Source: Deltaproteobacteria bacterium (lineage in GTDB: Bacteria; Myxococcota_A; UBA9160; PR03). From it: 36,345 nucleotides of DNA. Positions 1 to 11,400 of the stretch are shown piece after piece (within the stretch, counting starts at the first letter, position 1; the number at the start of each line of letters is the position of its first letter). The notes below the pieces were generated by a model, which was not told where the DNA came from, searched no databases, and worked only from the letters and a program-made list of their open reading frames with translations. The translations under genes were made by a program, and so were the position numbers. The stretch is taken from NCBI GenBank assembly GCA_035063765.1, contig JAPSFT010000033.1, positions 1 through 36,345 of the forward strand, given 5' to 3'.

Positions 1-116
1 GCGACGGCCATGGCTCGGTCGCGCGCCTTGCGAGCGGCCCGTAGCCGCGATCTCGGTGCACACCCAGCCGCCCGCGACGGCTCGAGACTTCGACGGCGAA
101 CTTCCGACACAGGACA
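1..116. other. Intergenic, downstream of nusA
   Basis: Short stretch beyond the nusA stop codon on the minus strand. In many bacteria ylxR and/or infB follow nusA. A minus-strand ATG lies at 9-11, but only three codons are visible and no Shine-Dalgarno sequence precedes it. No YlxR-type cysteine motif appears in any minus-strand frame. I call no gene here. Confidence 0.5.
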
Positions 117-1454
117 CTAGCTCTCCTGCTCCCCGGCAGCCCGCGCGGGCGCCGCCGCCTCGGCGGCGGCCGCCGCTTCCGCGGCCCGGGCCGCCTCGGC
201 GGCCTCGGCCTCGCGGCGCCGCTGCTCCGCCGCGAGCTCCGCGGCGCTGCGCTTCACCGCCTGCGCGCCGGCCTCGTCGATGCCGGGCAGCTGGAGCAGG
301 AGCTCGGCCGGCACGGCGGCCAGGTCATCGAGCGAGGTGATCCCCTGGTTGAGCAGGATCTCGGCCTCGGGCTCGCCCCAGCCGTCCACGACCGACACCG
401 CCTGGGCGAGCCAGCCCGCGATCTCGCGCATCTTCGACTCGCTCTTGATGTCGATGCGCCAGCCGGTGAGCTGCACCGCGAGCCGCACGTTCTGGCCCTT
501 GCGGCCGATCGCGAGCGAGAGCTGGTCGTCGGGCACGATCACGTCCATCGACTTCGCCGCCTCGTCGATGATCACCTTCGACACCTGCGCCGGCGAGAGC
601 GAGCTGCACACGTAGCGGGCCGGATCCGGGCTCCACGGCACGATGTCGATCCGCTCGCCGCGCAGCTCCTGGACGACCGCCTGCACGCGGCTGCCCTTCA
701 TGCCGACGCAGGCGCCGACCGGGTCCACGTCGCTGTCGCGCGAGGCCACGGCGATCTTCGAGCGCACGCCCGGCTCGCGGGCCGACGACTCGATCGTGAC
801 GATGCCCTCGTAGATCTCGGGCACCTCGCCGGCGAACAGCTTGGTCAGGAAGTCGATCGAGGCGCGCGACAGGATGATCTGCGGGCCCTTCGCCTCCTTG
901 TTGACGTCGATCACGTAGGCGCGGATCCGGTCGCCCGGGCGGTAGCTCTCGCGCGGCACCTGCTCCTTGGCAGGCAGCAGGGCCTCGGCCCGGCCGAGGT
1001 CCACGATCAGCGAGCCCTTCTCGAAGCGGCGCACGATCCCGTTCACCACCTCGCCCTTGCGGTCCTTGTACTCGTCGAAGACGATGCCGCGCTCGGCCTC
1101 GCGCACGCGCTGGATGATCACCTGCTTGGCGGTCTGGGCGAGGATCCGGCCGAAGCCCTCGGTGTCGAGCTTGACGCCGATCTCGTCGCCCACCTCGACC
1201 TCGGGGTCGAGCTCGCGTGCCTTCGCGACCAGCACCTGGGTGTCGCGGTCGGTGATGTGCTCGACGACGGTGCGGAACTCGAAGAGCTCCACCTCGCCGG
1301 TCTCGTCGTTGAAGCGGGCCTCGATCTCCTTCTCGTTGCCGAAGCGGCGCCGAGCGGCCTGCAGCATCGCCTCCTCGACGGCGGTGACGATCACCTTGCG
1401 GTCGATGCCCTTGTCCTTGGCGATCTGGTCGATTTCGCGCTTGAGCGGGATCAT
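117..1454 (-). CDS. nusA: Transcription termination/antitermination protein NusA
   Basis: NusA binds RNA polymerase and nascent RNA and modulates pausing, intrinsic termination and antitermination. The protein is 445 residues. It begins MIPLKREIDQIAKDKGIDRK, a typical NusA N-terminal polymerase-binding domain (about 1-125), followed by an S1 domain (about 130-200) and tandem KH domains (about 200-345, with GxKGSRVQAV and IGRKGQNVRLAV). After the KH domains there is one helix-hairpin-helix-like segment (LLLQLPGIDEAGAQAV) and then an Ala/Glu-rich low-complexity tail, so the acidic repeats of enterobacterial NusA are absent. The ATG at 1454 overlaps the rimP stop in an ATGA arrangement, which fixes the start and implies translational coupling. 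The same reading frame stays open upstream, but that part is the rimP region read in another frame. Confidence 0.97.
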   Translation of the reverse strand: MIPLKREIDQIAKDKGIDRKVIVTAVEEAMLQAARRRFGNEKEIEARFNDETGEVELFEFRTVVEHITDRDTQVLVAKARELDPEVEVGDEIGVKLDTEGFGRILAQTAKQVIIQRVREAERGIVFDEYKDRKGEVVNGIVRRFEKGSLIVDLGRAEALLPAKEQVPRESYRPGDRIRAYVIDVNKEAKGPQIILSRASIDFLTKLFAGEVPEIYEGIVTIESSAREPGVRSKIAVASRDSDVDPVGACVGMKGSRVQAVVQELRGERIDIVPWSPDPARYVCSSLSPAQVSKVIIDEAAKSMDVIVPDDQLSLAIGRKGQNVRLAVQLTGWRIDIKSESKMREIAGWLAQAVSVVDGWGEPEAEILLNQGITSLDDLAAVPAELLLQLPGIDEAGAQAVKRSAAELAAEQRRREAEAAEAARAAEAAAAAEAAAPARAAGEQES

Positions 1455-1975
1455 GACGCTCCCCCGGCCCGGCGAGCCGCTCGCGGCGGCTTGCTGAAGT
1501 CCGCCGGCGTGAAGTGGTAGACCTGGCGGGCGCGGGCCACCTCGTCGAAGGGCACGGCGTGGTCGGCGCCGTCCACCCGCACGCGCGCGACGCCGTCCTC
1601 GAAGGCCAGCAGCTCGCCGCGGAAGTGGCGGCGCCCCCCGACCGGGCGGCGCGTCTCGATCTTCACCTCGGCGCCGCGGGCGGCGGCGAAGTCCTTCTCG
1701 CGTGCCAGCAGCCGGTCGAGACCCGGCGAGGCCACCTCGAGCCGGTAGCCGCGGGCAAACGCGCCCTCGGCGTCGAGCCCGGTGCCGATCTCCCGCGACA
1801 CGTCGGCGCAACGCTCGATCGCCACCCGGCCGTCGCCCTCCGGCGTATCCACGACCACGCGCACCACGAGCCCACCGGGACCGGAGAGGATCTCCGCGTC
1901 CACGAGCTCGAGGCCGTGGCCGAGCACGATCGGCTCTACGACGGCACGCAGGGTGTCGGGAATGTCGCGGTACAT
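1451..1975 (-). CDS. rimP: Ribosome maturation factor RimP
   Basis: RimP assists maturation of the 30S ribosomal subunit. The 174-residue product starts MYRDIPDTLRAVVEPIV and contains LGHGLELVDAEI and EVASPGLDRLL, both characteristic of the family (N-terminal alpha/beta domain to about residue 95, then a C-terminal Sm-like barrel). The rimP-nusA order is conserved across bacteria, and infB usually follows. The C-terminal tail (about the last 20 residues) is basic and proline-rich. The stop overlaps the nusA start by 4 nt. It is preceded by a 212-nt gap with a candidate promoter and a hairpin, so rimP is probably the first gene of its transcription unit, with possible read-through from pyrD. 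Confidence 0.96.
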   Translation of the reverse strand: MYRDIPDTLRAVVEPIVLGHGLELVDAEILSGPGGLVVRVVVDTPEGDGRVAIERCADVSREIGTGLDAEGAFARGYRLEVASPGLDRLLAREKDFAAARGAEVKIETRRPVGGRRHFRGELLAFEDGVARVRVDGADHAVPFDEVARARQVYHFTPADFSKPPRAARRAGGAS

Positions 1976-2032
1976 GGGATCTTCTCGAGCTCTTGGAACG
2001 CGCAGGCCAGGAGACCGGAGCCTGGAAACAGA

Positions 2033-2055
2033 AGGGCGGACACCGGGTCCGCCCT
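2033..2055 (-). terminator. Hairpin before rimP: pyrD terminator or rimP-nusA attenuator
   Basis: A perfect 9-bp inverted repeat, AGGGCGGAC / GTCCGCCCT with a 5-nt loop, is followed on the minus strand by a T-rich run (TCTGTTT at 2026-2032). This is the architecture of an intrinsic terminator. It lies about 130 nt after the pyrD stop and 57 nt before the rimP ATG. It could end the ntrYX-pyrKD transcript or, if transcription starts near 2115, act as an attenuator in the rimP-nusA leader. Confidence 0.6.
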
Positions 2056-2121
2056 GAACGACAACAGCGATCCGCAGCACACCTTCCGGATCCACCCGTA
2101 GGCGGACGCGCAAGTGGCCGC

Positions 2122-2150
2122 ACCTTATCCGAATTCTCCCCCCGAGGCAA
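2122..2150 (-). promoter_or_regulatory. Candidate sigma-70-type promoter for rimP-nusA
   Basis: On the minus strand TTGCCT (2145-2150) and TAAGGT (2122-2127) are separated by exactly 17 nt. The match to the consensus is modest. An alternative -10, GATAAG (2124-2129), would have a 15-nt spacer. The same pattern, TTGCC-N17-TA, occurs upstream of ntrY. A start near 2115 would give a ~140-nt leader containing the hairpin at 2033-2055. Confidence 0.35.
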
Positions 2151-2187
2151 GCTGGGATGCAGGCTCCCCCGGAGGGCTTCCGGGTCC

Positions 2188-3120
2188 TCAGCGGACCCCG
2201 GGCATCTCGAGCGTCCCGACCAGATCGGCCACCCGCGCGCAGCCCTGCGCCGCGGCGTAGGCGGCGATCCCCTCGGCGACCTCGGCGGCCGCCATCGGGT
2301 TCAGGTAGCTGGCCGTGCCGACCTGGACCGCGCGGGCCCCGCAGACCAGGAACTTGAGGGCGTCCTCGGCCGTCACGATCCCGCCGATCCCGCAGATCGG
2401 GATCCGCACCGCCTGGGCGGCCTGCCAGACCATGCGCAGCGCCACCGGCCGGATCGCGGGCCCCGAGAGGCCGCCGAGCCCGTTGCGCAGCACGGGCCGG
2501 CGCGTGGCGAGGTCGACGTCGAGGGCCTGGAGCGTGTTGATCAGCGAGAGGCCGGAGGCGCCCTCCCCCTCGCAGACGCGCGCCATCTCCCGGATGTCGG
2601 TCACGTTCGGCGAGAGCTTCACGAGCAGCGGCAGCGCGCTCGCGCGCCGCGTCTCGCGCACGAGGCGCCCGAGCAGCTCGGGGCGCTGCCCGAACTCGAT
2701 CCCGCCGCTCTTCACGTGCGGGCAGGAGGCGTTGATCTCGAGACCCGCCACCTTCGGTACGCCGGTCAGGCGCTTGCACACCTCGGTGTAGCGCTCGATC
2801 TCGGTCTCGAAGACGCTGGCGACGACTGCGATCCCGTCCGGCAGCAGGGGCAGCTTGTCGGCGACGAAGGCGTCGACGCCGACGTTCTCGAGGCCGATCG
2901 CGTTGAGCATCCCGGCCGGCGTCTCGGCGATCCGTGGCGGCAGGTTCCCGCTGCGGGGCTCGAGGGTGAGGCTCTTCGCGACGATGCCGCCGATCCGGGT
3001 CAGGTCGAAGAACGGCGCGAGCTCGCTGCCGTAGCCGAAGGTCCCCGAGGCCGTCAGGACGGGATTGCGCAGCGCGATCCCACCGAGGTCGACGGCGGTG
3101 TCGACGGGGGGCGTGCTCAC
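2188..3120 (-). CDS. pyrD: Dihydroorotate dehydrogenase, class 1B catalytic subunit (PyrD)
   Basis: Oxidises dihydroorotate to orotate in de novo pyrimidine synthesis, with FMN as cofactor. The class 1B enzyme passes electrons through PyrK (FAD, 2Fe-2S) to NAD+. The protein is 310 residues, the usual family length. Visible features are the N-terminal NPVLTASGTFGYG, the FMN-contacting Lys in AKSLT (about 49), the catalytic Cys in NASCPH (about 133; most relatives have NxSCPN), KLSPN, and the phosphate-binding GIGGI and VQVGTA segments. The start is GTG at 3120: its complement carries GGGAGG 7 nt upstream and it overlaps the pyrK stop as GTGA. A GTG at 3135 is also in frame, but it would place the Shine-Dalgarno sequence inside the gene. 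Confidence 0.96.
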   Translation of the reverse strand: MSTPPVDTAVDLGGIALRNPVLTASGTFGYGSELAPFFDLTRIGGIVAKSLTLEPRSGNLPPRIAETPAGMLNAIGLENVGVDAFVADKLPLLPDGIAVVASVFETEIERYTEVCKRLTGVPKVAGLEINASCPHVKSGGIEFGQRPELLGRLVRETRRASALPLLVKLSPNVTDIREMARVCEGEGASGLSLINTLQALDVDLATRRPVLRNGLGGLSGPAIRPVALRMVWQAAQAVRIPICGIGGIVTAEDALKFLVCGARAVQVGTASYLNPMAAAEVAEGIAAYAAAQGCARVADLVGTLEMPGVR

Positions 3121-4425
3121 GGCAGCGCCTCCCACGCGACCGCGGCAGCGTCGAGCACGGGGCCGTCGCGGCAGACCAGCGCGAAGCCACCGCCCGCGCG
3201 CGGCACCGCGCAGCCGAGGCAGACGCCGAAGCCGCAGGCCATCGTGTTCTCGAGCGACACCACGCAGCGGCGCCCGTGGGCCGCGGCGATCGCCGCCGCG
3301 GCTCGCATCATCGGGGTCGGACCGCAGGCGTAGACCTGTTCGCCCCCCGCCCCGGGCTCCGCGAGCGCCTCCTCGAGCAGCGCGGTCACGAGGCCGCGGC
3401 GGCCCGCACTGCCGTCCTCGGTCGCGATCCGCAGGTCGACGCCGAGCGCGGCGAAGTCGGCGCGCCCCATGAGTTCGCCCTCGTGGCGCGCGCCGAGCAG
3501 CACGGCCACCGGCCCGCGCGCCCGCGCCGCCCGCGCGAGGCCGTGGAGCGAGGCGATGCCGGTCCCGCCCCCGACGAGCAGCGCGCGCTGGCCCGCGGCC
3601 GGCAGCGCGAAGCCGCTCCCGAGCGGGCCGACCAGCCGCACCCGTTCGCCGGGACGCGCGTCGGCCAGCAGCCGCGTCCCGCGCCCGCCCACCTTGTAGA
3701 GGATCTCGACCTCCGCGCCGCCCGGCTCGGGCGCCGCGCGGTAGACCGCCATCGGGCGGGGCAGCAGCGGGTCGAAGCGCGGGGCGGCGCCGGTCGCGCC
3801 GGGCGAGAGCATCGCGAACTGCCCGGGCGCGGAGCCCGGCCAGCCCGCGACGCCGAGCACCAGCCGGCGGCCCCCGCCCGCCCGCGCGGCCCCTTCCGGG
3901 CCGTTGGCGCGGACCTCGGCGTCGGCGCGGATCGCGAGCGGCCGGGCTGCGGTCAAGGCGGGCTCCTCCTCGAGGCGCCGGCTCATCAGGATGGCGTCCT
4001 CCCGGCCCTCGTAGTAGCGGGGCCGGCGGCCGACCGCGAGGAAGCCGTGCCGCGCGTAGAGCGCGAGCGCCGCGCGGTTGCCGGCGCGCACCTCGAGGTG
4101 CGCGGCGGCGAGGCCGGCGGCACGGGCCTCGGCGAGCGCGGCCCGGAGCAGCGCACCGCCCCCGCCGCAGCGGCGCCGCGCCGGCGCCACCGCCATCAGG
4201 AGCACGTGCAGCTCGCCCGGGCCGTGGCGCGCGAGGAGGAAGCCGGCCACGGGCCCTCGGGGCAGCCCGCGCAACGCGTAGACGCGGGCGTCGGGGCGCG
4301 CGAGCTCGCCCGCGAGCGCCTCGGCCGACCAGCCGTGCGCCAGCGCGCCGGCACCGAGCGCCGCGAGCGCCGGCGCCTCCCCGGGCGCGGCGCGCGTGAC
4401 GAGCCAGGCGCCGCCAGCGCCCGGC

Positions 4426-4439
<14 letters not shown>
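3117..4439 (-). CDS. RimI-like N-acetyltransferase fused to dihydroorotate dehydrogenase electron-transfer subunit (PyrK)
   Basis: A single 440-residue frame with two unrelated enzymes. Residues about 12-155 form a GNAT domain of RimI type: acetyl-CoA-binding RRRCGGGGALL (88-98), then LEVRAGN, LYARHGF and YYEGREDAILM, the RimI signature. Residues about 173-440 are PyrK: PGQFAML and RPMAVYR for FAD, GGGTGIASL and YACGPTPMM for NAD, and a C-terminal 2Fe-2S site with Cys402, 407, 410 and 423 (C-x4-C-x2-C-x12-C). The PyrK half should pass electrons from PyrD, encoded next with a 4-nt overlap, to NAD+. The GTG start overlaps the ntrX stop by 14 nt. Met152 at the domain junction could in principle start a separate PyrK, but it lies inside the GNAT signature. 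RimI is normally free-standing or fused to TsaB, so this partnership is odd. The acetylation target is unknown. Confidence 0.9.
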
Positions 4440-5790
<1,351 letters not shown>

Positions 5791-5803
5791 GGCCTTCCCC
5801 GGG

Positions 5804-8152
5804 TCACGCGGCGTGCTCGTCCGCCTTCGGGCGCAGGTGGCGGCCCTCGGCGGAGACCGGCAGCTCGACGATCACGCGCGCGCCGCGCGGGGCCGCGTCG
5901 TGGATGCGCACGTAGCCACGGTGGTCGGCGACGATGCGCGAGACGATCGCCAGCCCGAGGCCGGTACCGTGGGGCTTGGTCGAGAAGTAGGGCTCGAAGA
6001 CGCGCCGGCGGTCCTCGGGGCGGATGCCCACGCCGTCGTCCACCACCTCGAGCCGCGCCGCGCGCAGCGGCGCGTCGTAGACGGTGCGCAGCGCGACGCA
6101 GCCGGTGAAGCCGGGCTCCCCGGCGGCGCGCTCGCGCACGGCCGCGAGGGCGTTGTCGATCAGGTTCGTGAGCAGGCGCGCGATCTGCTCGCGATCGACC
6201 TCGACCGGCGGCAGGGCCGGCTCGAGATCGGTCTCGAGCCGCACCCCGTCGACCCCCTCGTACCGGGCCACCGCCTCGCGCACCAGGCGGTTCAGGTCGC
6301 CGGGCACGGGGCTCGCGGCGGGCAGCCGCGCGAAGTTCGAGAACTCGTTCACGAGGAGCTTCAACCCCTCGACCTGGCTCGTGATGGCGTCCACGCACTC
6401 GTCGAACACCCGGGCGTCCTCGGCGTCGCGCAAGCGCGGGCCGAAGCGGCGGCGGATGCGCTGCGCAGAGAGCTGGATCGGGGTCAGCGGGTTCTTGATC
6501 TCGTGGGCGATCCGGCGCGCCACCTCCTGCCACGCCTCCATGCGCTGCACCTTCACGAGCTGCGTGTAGTCGTCGAAGACCACGACGGTGCCGAGCACGC
6601 GGCCCTCCTCGTCCTTGAGCAGCGTCACGGTCACGAGCAGGGTCAGCGTCTCCTCGCCGGACGGGATCTGCACCTGGCGGCGGATGCTCTCGCGGACGCC
6701 CGCACGCAGGCGACCGGCCAGCTCGCGCACCATCTCGAGCTGCTCGGGCGCCCGCACCACCTCGAGCAGCTCGCGGCCCGCCACCCCGACCCCGGGCGGC
6801 ACCCCGAGCAGCCGCTGCGCCGAGGGGTTGATGGTGAGGATGCGGCCCTGCGCGTCCAGGGACACCACGCCGGCGCCCACGTTGCGCAGCACCACCTCCG
6901 TGTAGCTGCGCCGCCGCTCGAGCTCGGCGTTGGTGCGCTCGAGCCCGTCGCGGGCGTCGCGCAGGTCGCGGGTCATGCGGTTGAACGAGCGGACCAGGAA
7001 GCCGACCTCGTCGTCGCTCTGCTCCTCGACCGCGACGTCGAGGTTGCCGCGCGCCACCTGGGCGGTGCCCTCGGCCAGGGCGCGGATCGGGGTCGTCACG
7101 CCCTTGGCCATCCGGAAGCCCCACCAGACGGCGAAGAGCAGCACGACCAGCGAGAAGAGCAGCAGCTCGAGCCGGTAGATCCGCTCGATGTGGCCGGCGT
7201 AGGGCTGGAGCTCCCGGTAGTCGTCGTGCGCCTCGCGGATCTGCTCGATCTTCTGCGCCAGGGCGAAGGGCACGAAGTGGTTCACCACCACCGCGCCGGC
7301 CGCCGGCCCGGCTTCGAGCGGGGTCTCGATCGGCACGGCCGCACGGATCACGCTCCCACCGGTGGCCTCCTCGACCCGCGAGGTCGCGATGCCGCGCAGG
7401 GCCGAGCGCACGAGCTCGCTGTCGCCGCGCGAGAAGCTCGCGGTCGGGATCTCGGGGTTCACCGCGACCACGCGCTCCTCGCCGCCGGGTCCGAACACCT
7501 CGACCACACCGAGCCCGTACTCGCTCTGCTTGCGCTGCACGAAGTCCGCCAGCGGCTCGGGCGCCTCGCTCTCGGAGAGCAGCCGGTGCTCGGCGATCTG
7601 CTCGGCGATGCGACGCCCGAAGCGCAGCGCGTCGTCCGCCTCCGACTGGTAGTACACCTCCGCAACGCGCCGGCTCTCGTCGAGCGTGCGGTCGATCTGG
7701 AGGCTGAACCAGGTGTCGATCGAGTTGCCGACGATCGCCGACGAGACCAGGAACAGCACCGCCGTCGGCACGCTGGCGACGATCGCGAACGAGAGCACGA
7801 ACTTCAGGTTGAGCCGCGAGCCGAGCGCGCCGCGGCGGCGCTCGAAGACCAGCTTCACGAGGTTGCGCGCGACCAGGTAGACCAGCAGGAAGATCAGGAA
7901 CACGTTGACCGCGTTGAGCAGCAGGAACAGCGCCGAGGACGCCGCCGACGGCGCGCGGCGGGGCGCCGATGCCCATTGCTGCCCGAGCACGATCCCGCCG
8001 ATCGCCAGCACCAGCAGGCTCGAGAGCCAGATCTCGCGGCGGCGCCGGCGGCGCTCGGCCTCGGTCACGCCGGCACCGGGGGGTAGCGGAAAACGCAGCG
8101 CTTCCGGCGCTTCGCTGCGCTGCGGCGGCTCCTGGGCGAGTTCGGCGGGCAT
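5804..8152 (-). CDS. ntrY: Membrane sensor histidine kinase, NtrY-like
   Basis: A 782-residue inner-membrane kinase, partner of the adjacent response regulator. Three hydrophobic segments near the N-terminus (about 40-58, 72-98, 117-140) precede a periplasmic sensor region, a fourth membrane segment (IYRLELLLFSLVVLLFAVWW) and a HAMP domain. A PAS domain follows, then HisKA with the phosphoacceptor His550 in AHEIKNPL, and an ATPase domain with the N box NLIDNALAA, DDGVGI and GTGLGLAIV. This is the NtrY architecture. The ATG at 8152 was chosen because MPAELAQEPP begins the first plausible cytoplasmic tail. The frame remains open far upstream, antisense to the TPR gene, but that extension has no domains. 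A candidate promoter lies at 8208-8236. The sensed signal is unknown. Confidence 0.93.
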   Translation of the reverse strand: MPAELAQEPPQRSEAPEALRFPLPPGAGVTEAERRRRRREIWLSSLLVLAIGGIVLGQQWASAPRRAPSAASSALFLLLNAVNVFLIFLLVYLVARNLVKLVFERRRGALGSRLNLKFVLSFAIVASVPTAVLFLVSSAIVGNSIDTWFSLQIDRTLDESRRVAEVYYQSEADDALRFGRRIAEQIAEHRLLSESEAPEPLADFVQRKQSEYGLGVVEVFGPGGEERVVAVNPEIPTASFSRGDSELVRSALRGIATSRVEEATGGSVIRAAVPIETPLEAGPAAGAVVVNHFVPFALAQKIEQIREAHDDYRELQPYAGHIERIYRLELLLFSLVVLLFAVWWGFRMAKGVTTPIRALAEGTAQVARGNLDVAVEEQSDDEVGFLVRSFNRMTRDLRDARDGLERTNAELERRRSYTEVVLRNVGAGVVSLDAQGRILTINPSAQRLLGVPPGVGVAGRELLEVVRAPEQLEMVRELAGRLRAGVRESIRRQVQIPSGEETLTLLVTVTLLKDEEGRVLGTVVVFDDYTQLVKVQRMEAWQEVARRIAHEIKNPLTPIQLSAQRIRRRFGPRLRDAEDARVFDECVDAITSQVEGLKLLVNEFSNFARLPAASPVPGDLNRLVREAVARYEGVDGVRLETDLEPALPPVEVDREQIARLLTNLIDNALAAVRERAAGEPGFTGCVALRTVYDAPLRAARLEVVDDGVGIRPEDRRRVFEPYFSTKPHGTGLGLAIVSRIVADHRGYVRIHDAAPRGARVIVELPVSAEGRHLRPKADEHAA

Positions 8153-8207
8153 CCGGGAAGGGGCCTCGCGGTCGGAGGCAGGTTCGTCGGGCCGGAGGGG
8201 ACGGCCA

Positions 8208-8236
8208 AACCTATCAGCGGGGGGGCCAGGCGGCAA
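8208..8236 (-). promoter_or_regulatory. Candidate promoter for ntrYX operon
   Basis: On the minus strand TTGCCG (8231-8236) and TAGGTT (8208-8213) are separated by 17 nt, the same layout as before rimP. Transcription would start about 50 nt before the ntrY ATG. The rest of the 255-nt divergent region (8153-8407) is G-rich and holds no recognisable gene. Confidence 0.3.
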
Positions 8237-8407
8237 AAAGGGGGAATCGGGGCGGGGATCCAGGATCGGGACCCGGGGCGCCGGGAATCCCCCCCGGCTC
8301 CGATCCGGGGCCGGGCGGTGCGGGCGGGCATCAAGCCGCGGGCCGTCCCGGTCGATCAGAGGCCGACTTGTGCGCGCTTCCTGCGCACCGGAGAGGGACC
8401 CGCCTCC

Positions 8408-11400
8408 TTGACGACGCCGCTCGAGCGCCTGCGCGAACGCTTCGCGAGCGATCCTGCCGATCGCGCCACCTTCGAGGCGCTCGAGGAGCATCTCTTCCTG
8501 CAAGGCGACTGGAGCGCGCTCGTCCCGATCTACGAGCGCCATCTCGCGGCCACCGCGGCGACCCGCCCGGCGATCGACGGCGCGCGGCTGCTCTATCGCA
8601 TGGGGCACGCGCTCGACGAGGCGGGCCTCGACCCGGAGCGGGCGGAGCGGTGCCACCGCCAGGCGCTCGAGATCGATCCGCGCTTCGCGCCGGCGTTGCG
8701 CCGCCTGCGCGGGCGCTGCGCCGCGAGTGGCCGCTGGCAGGAGGCGCTTGCGCTCGCCATGCGCGAGGCCGTCGGCGTGTCGCGGCCGACCGAACGCGCG
8801 GCGCTGCTGGCGGAGGTCGGCGAGGGCGCGCTGCGCGGCGGCGAGCCTGCGCTCGCCGCCGAGGCCTTCGAGCAGGCGCTGGCCGCCGACGCGGGGTCGC
8901 AGCGCGCATGGCTCGGTATCGGCGAGGCCCTCGAGCGCGCCGGACGCTTGGAGGAGGCCGCCCAGCGCTGGCAGCAGGCGCTCTCGCTCGCGCTCGGCGA
9001 AGGGCGCGAGCGGGTGCGGGCCTGGCGGGAGCTCGGGCGGCTGCTCGCCGACGGGCTTGGCGACCCGGCGCGCGCGCTCGCCGTCTACGAGGCCGCACAC
9101 CAGGCGGCGCCCGAGGAGCCGGAGTGGCTCGACGCGATGGCCGGGGTGCTCCGCGCGCTCGGACGCGGGGATGCGCTGGCGGCGCTGGCCGAACGGCGGC
9201 TCGCGCTGGCCGGGGATGCGCCCGCCCGCGCCGCGATCGCGCTCGATGCCGGCCGCGCGCTGCTCGCGAGCGGTGCGGATCCGGGCGCCGCGCGGGCGTG
9301 GCTGCAGCGCGCCGCGGACTTCGTGGAGAGCGGAGACGTACACCTGGCGCTCGCCGAGGCCGCAGGCCGTGCCGGCGACACCGGAGGACGGACGTGGCAC
9401 CTCGAGCGGGCGATGGAGCTCGGCGCGGAGATCCCGAGCTGGGCGGACCTGGGGCTCGGCGGCGAGCCGCCGGAGCCGCCGAGCGACGCCTTGCTCGCGC
9501 GGCTGCGCGACGCGGCCGCCGAACGCCCCACGGACCCGGACGCGCTCGCGGCCTACGCCGACGCGCTCGAGGCCGGCCACCACGAGCTCGAGCGCATCGA
9601 GGTCCTGGAACGGCTGGCGGCACTCGCCGGCGACCCCGCGGAGCGCATCGAGCACCTGCTGCAGCTCGGCGCCCTGCACGAGACGCTCGACGACGTGGCG
9701 GCCGCCGGCTCCGCCTACCAGATGGCCTTCGACCTCGACCCGGGCCATCCGCAGGCGCTCGCCGCCCTCGAGCGCACGCTGCGCAAGCTCGAGCGGCCCG
9801 CCGCTCTCCTGGCCACCTACGCGCGCGCCGCCGAGCGGGCCGCGCCGGTGCGCCGCGCCGAGCTGCTCTGCGCCGCCGGCGTCCTCCAGGCCGAGGGCGT
9901 TGACCCGGTGGCGGCGAACGCCTCGTTCGCGGCGGCGCTGGCCGCCGACCCCGGCTGCGCCGCGGCCCACGACGGCGCCGCGCGCACCGCCGCCGGCACC
10001 GACGACGAAACCCTCCTCGCGGCCTGGATCGCCGAGGCGCCCCGGGCCGGCCTGGCCCGCCTCGAGGTCCTCGCGCCGGAGCTCACCCGCCGGCTCGACG
10101 CCCTCGGCCGCGGCGAGGAGGCGCTCCCGGCGCTGCGCCGGCACGCCGCGCTCTCGCCCGCGCCGCGCGAGGCGCTCGAGCGCCTCGCGCGCCAGCTCGA
10201 GGATCTCGGCGACACCGATGAGCTGTCGCTCGTGCTGGAGCGCCTCGACGACCTGCTCGCGGGCGCCGCCCGCGGCGCGAACCAGCGCCGCCTCGGCTGG
10301 CTGCACGCCGCGGAGGGCCGCGCCGACGCCGCACTCGACGCCTGGCGCGCCGCGCTCCGCCACGACCCGAGCGACCTCGCCTCGCTCGAGGCGCTGCTCG
10401 ACGCCTTCGCGGAGGCGGAGCGCTTCGAGGACGCGCTCGCCTTGCTCGACGAGCTCGGCACCCCGGCCGGCTCGCGCTCGATCGCGCTGCGGCGCGCGCG
10501 CGCACTCGACCGCGGCGGGCGCCCGGCCGAGGCCGCGCACGCCTGGCGCGAGCTCCACCGCGAGGGCGAACGGAGCGAGGAGGTGCTGGAGGGCTGGGAG
10601 CGAAGCGCCCGTGCCGCCGGCGACCCCGAGCTGCTCGCGGACGCACTCCGCGAGCGCGCGGCCCGCACGAGCGAGGGCGACGCGCGCACCCGCATCGAGC
10701 TCGAGCGCGCGCGCCTGCTCGACGCGGCACTCGACCGCCCCGACGAGGCGCGCCGCGCCTGGGAAGCGCTCGCCGACGCCGCGCTGCCGCCCGCCGCCGC
10801 CGAGGAGGTCGAGCGCCGCCTCGACGCGCTGCTCGAGCGCACCGGCGACTACCCCGCGCTCTGCGAGCGGCTCGAGGCGCGCGCCGAGCACAGCACGGCG
10901 GGCCCCGGGTGGCTGCTGCACATGCGGATCGCCGACCTGGCGGAGGCCCGGCTCGGGGACATCGGACGCGCGCGCCGGCACCTCGAGATGGCGATCGGCG
11001 TCGCACCCGAGCATCCCGGGCCCTGGCACCGGCTCGCCGCGCTCTACGACGAGGAGAGCCAGCCGGCCGAATGCCTGCGCGCCTTCGAGGGGGAGCTCTC
11101 GGCGCTGGCGAACGCCGGCGACGACCCCGAGCTCCACGCGCGCCGTCTCGCGCTCCACGCGCAGGCCGCGCGCGTTGCCACCGAGCAGCTCGGCGACGGC
11201 GAGCGCGCGGCCGACCACTGGCGCCGTGTGCTCGCGCTCGCACCGGGGGACCCGGTGGCCGGTGAGGGGCTGCTCGCGCACTGCGAGGCCAACGATCGCT
11301 TCGACGAGGCGGCCGCGCTCCTGCGCGAACGGCTCGAGCGGCTCGGCGACCGCCCGCCCGACGCCGAACGCGCCGCCGACCTGCGCCGCCGGCTCGCCGA

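Noticed and set aside
1-116. Start of ylxR or infB after nusA
   Set aside because: Only a few codons would be inside the window and no conserved motif or Shine-Dalgarno sequence is visible.
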